Positions 14,128-14,578 of a DNA stretch of 14,578 bases are shown here, piece after piece. Made by a program: the position numbers and the translations under genes. The notes below the pieces were generated by a model, which worked only from the letters and a program-made list of their open reading frames with translations, had not been told where the DNA came from and searched no databases. The stretch spans positions 1 through 14,578 of the forward strand of contig JAUWWH010000002.1 in NCBI GenBank assembly GCA_030617005.1. The letters are read 5' to 3'. The DNA comes from Candidatus Bathyarchaeota archaeon. GTDB lineage: Archaea > Thermoproteota > Bathyarchaeia > RBG-16-48-13 > GCA-020355125. Each line of letters opens with the position of its first letter. The first letter of the stretch is position 1.

Positions 14128-14578
14128 ATGAAGATGGGTATTGTAGAAGGCTGGGTTGAGGATCAAAATAGACCTTCGACTAAGAGACAGTTTAAGTTTC
14201 ATTTTAAAAAGTTTTGGAATTGGATTCAAAGGGAAGGACTTTTCGAAACGCCTAAGGATCTTTTGGATGATTATGAGAGTAAGACTGGCAGAGAAAAGCA
14301 CAGCCATGTAGTGTCTGTTAAGCAGTACATGCGATGGCTTAAAGATGAAGAGGGCTACTCTGTAAATTCTAGAATAACTGTATTGACTAGTATTCGAAGT
14401 TTTTATAATTTCAATAATACTCCCTTCCCAAAGGTTACGCGGTCAGACCGTCGAAAAATGTTTGAGCTAACAGAAAAGGAGATCCAGAAAGCCCTTGGCA
14501 GAAGTCCAGTGAAAGTTAAAGATTTAAGGGACACCTTGATGGTAGCAAGTGAACCCTACCGCACTATTCTTCAGATAA
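14128..14578 (+). CDS. Tyrosine recombinase/integrase, N-terminal part (cut by window end)
   Basis: The frame is open from ATG 14128 to the end of the window (150 codons). Residues 1-90 form a SAM-like core-binding domain: WVEDQNRPSTKRQFKFHFKKFWNWI, then VSVKQYMRWLKDEEGYSVNSRITVLTSIRSFYNF. A link PFPKVTRSDRRKMFELTEKEIQKAL is followed by the beginning of the catalytic domain (KDLRDTLMVASEPYRTILQI). The catalytic Arg-His-Arg-Tyr residues lie mostly beyond the window, so completeness is unknown. Such enzymes serve in chromosome dimer resolution (Xer/XerA) or in integration of viruses and plasmids. The position straight after rpl1 and the non-standard context favour an integrated element, but this is inference. 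Base 14134 is a second possible ATG start. Confidence 0.78.
   Translation, partial: MKMGIVEGWVEDQNRPSTKRQFKFHFKKFWNWIQREGLFETPKDLLDDYESKTGREKHSHVVSVKQYMRWLKDEEGYSVNSRITVLTSIRSFYNFNNTPFPKVTRSDRRKMFELTEKEIQKALGRSPVKVKDLRDTLMVASEPYRTILQI

Noticed and set aside
14114-14130. Small hairpin CATCC/GGATG around the recombinase start codon
   Set aside because: The stem is only five bases with a seven-base loop; such a structure is expected by chance.
1-14578. CRISPR array, rRNA or defence-island genes
   Set aside because: I saw no regularly spaced repeats, no rRNA-like conserved sequence and no recognisable defence proteins on either strand.

Overview
This window is archaeal chromosomal DNA, AT-rich overall. 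The evidence is a set of proteins found only in archaea and eukaryotes, or only in archaea: Nep1, the RNase P protein Rpp21/Rnp4, ribosomal proteins S19e, L31e, L39e and LX (L18a), PDCD5, aIF6, prefoldin alpha, SecE/Sec61-gamma and archaeal Spt5. Many genes also have TATA/BRE-like boxes about 25 bases before the expected transcript start. The sequence alone does not let me name the phylum. The gene order fits several lineages, including TACK, Asgard and some Euryarchaeota.

Layout. (1) 1-607, plus strand: the end of a UPF0200 kinase-like gene overlaps a complete UPF0201 gene; these two families are fused in some archaea. (2) 700-2506, minus strand: a two-gene lipoate operon, with a biotin-synthase-like radical SAM protein (LipS1/LipS2 type) followed by a lipoate-protein ligase that lacks the C-terminal accessory domain. 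(3) 2507-2915: an AT-rich spacer. (4) 2916-8516: a large translation and RNA block. nep1 (minus) diverges from rnp4, and then come a YhbY/CRM RNA-binding gene, rps19e, PDCD5, rpl39e (only 51 residues), rpl31e, aIF6, LX, prefoldin alpha and ftsY. Most of these genes are a few bases apart or overlap. (5) 8816-9736, minus: ornithine carbamoyltransferase. (6) 9836-11979: an accessory, partly decayed block. It holds a membrane protein whose frame is cut by one amber codon, a zinc-ribbon RDD membrane protein, and a clear pseudogene of an NAD(P)-binding epimerase-like protein that looks richer in G+C than its surroundings. (7) 12174-14063: secE, spt5, rpl11 and rpl1 in their usual archaeal order. (8) 14128 to the window end: the N-terminal part of a tyrosine recombinase with its own TATA box, starting where the L10/P0 gene is often found.

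How the genes work together. Blocks 4 and 7 couple ribosome assembly (Nep1, aIF6, YhbY, r-proteins), tRNA maturation (RNase P), transcription elongation (Spt5), co-translational folding (prefoldin) and membrane targeting and export (FtsY, SecE). The lipoate operon would make and attach the lipoyl cofactor, but needs a second LipS protein and probably a separate ligase domain, neither of which lies in the window. I found no CRISPR array, tRNA, rRNA, defence system or clearly new system. The most unusual points are the single amber codon inside an otherwise intact membrane-protein frame, the recombinase placed directly after rpl1, and the decaying SDR gene.
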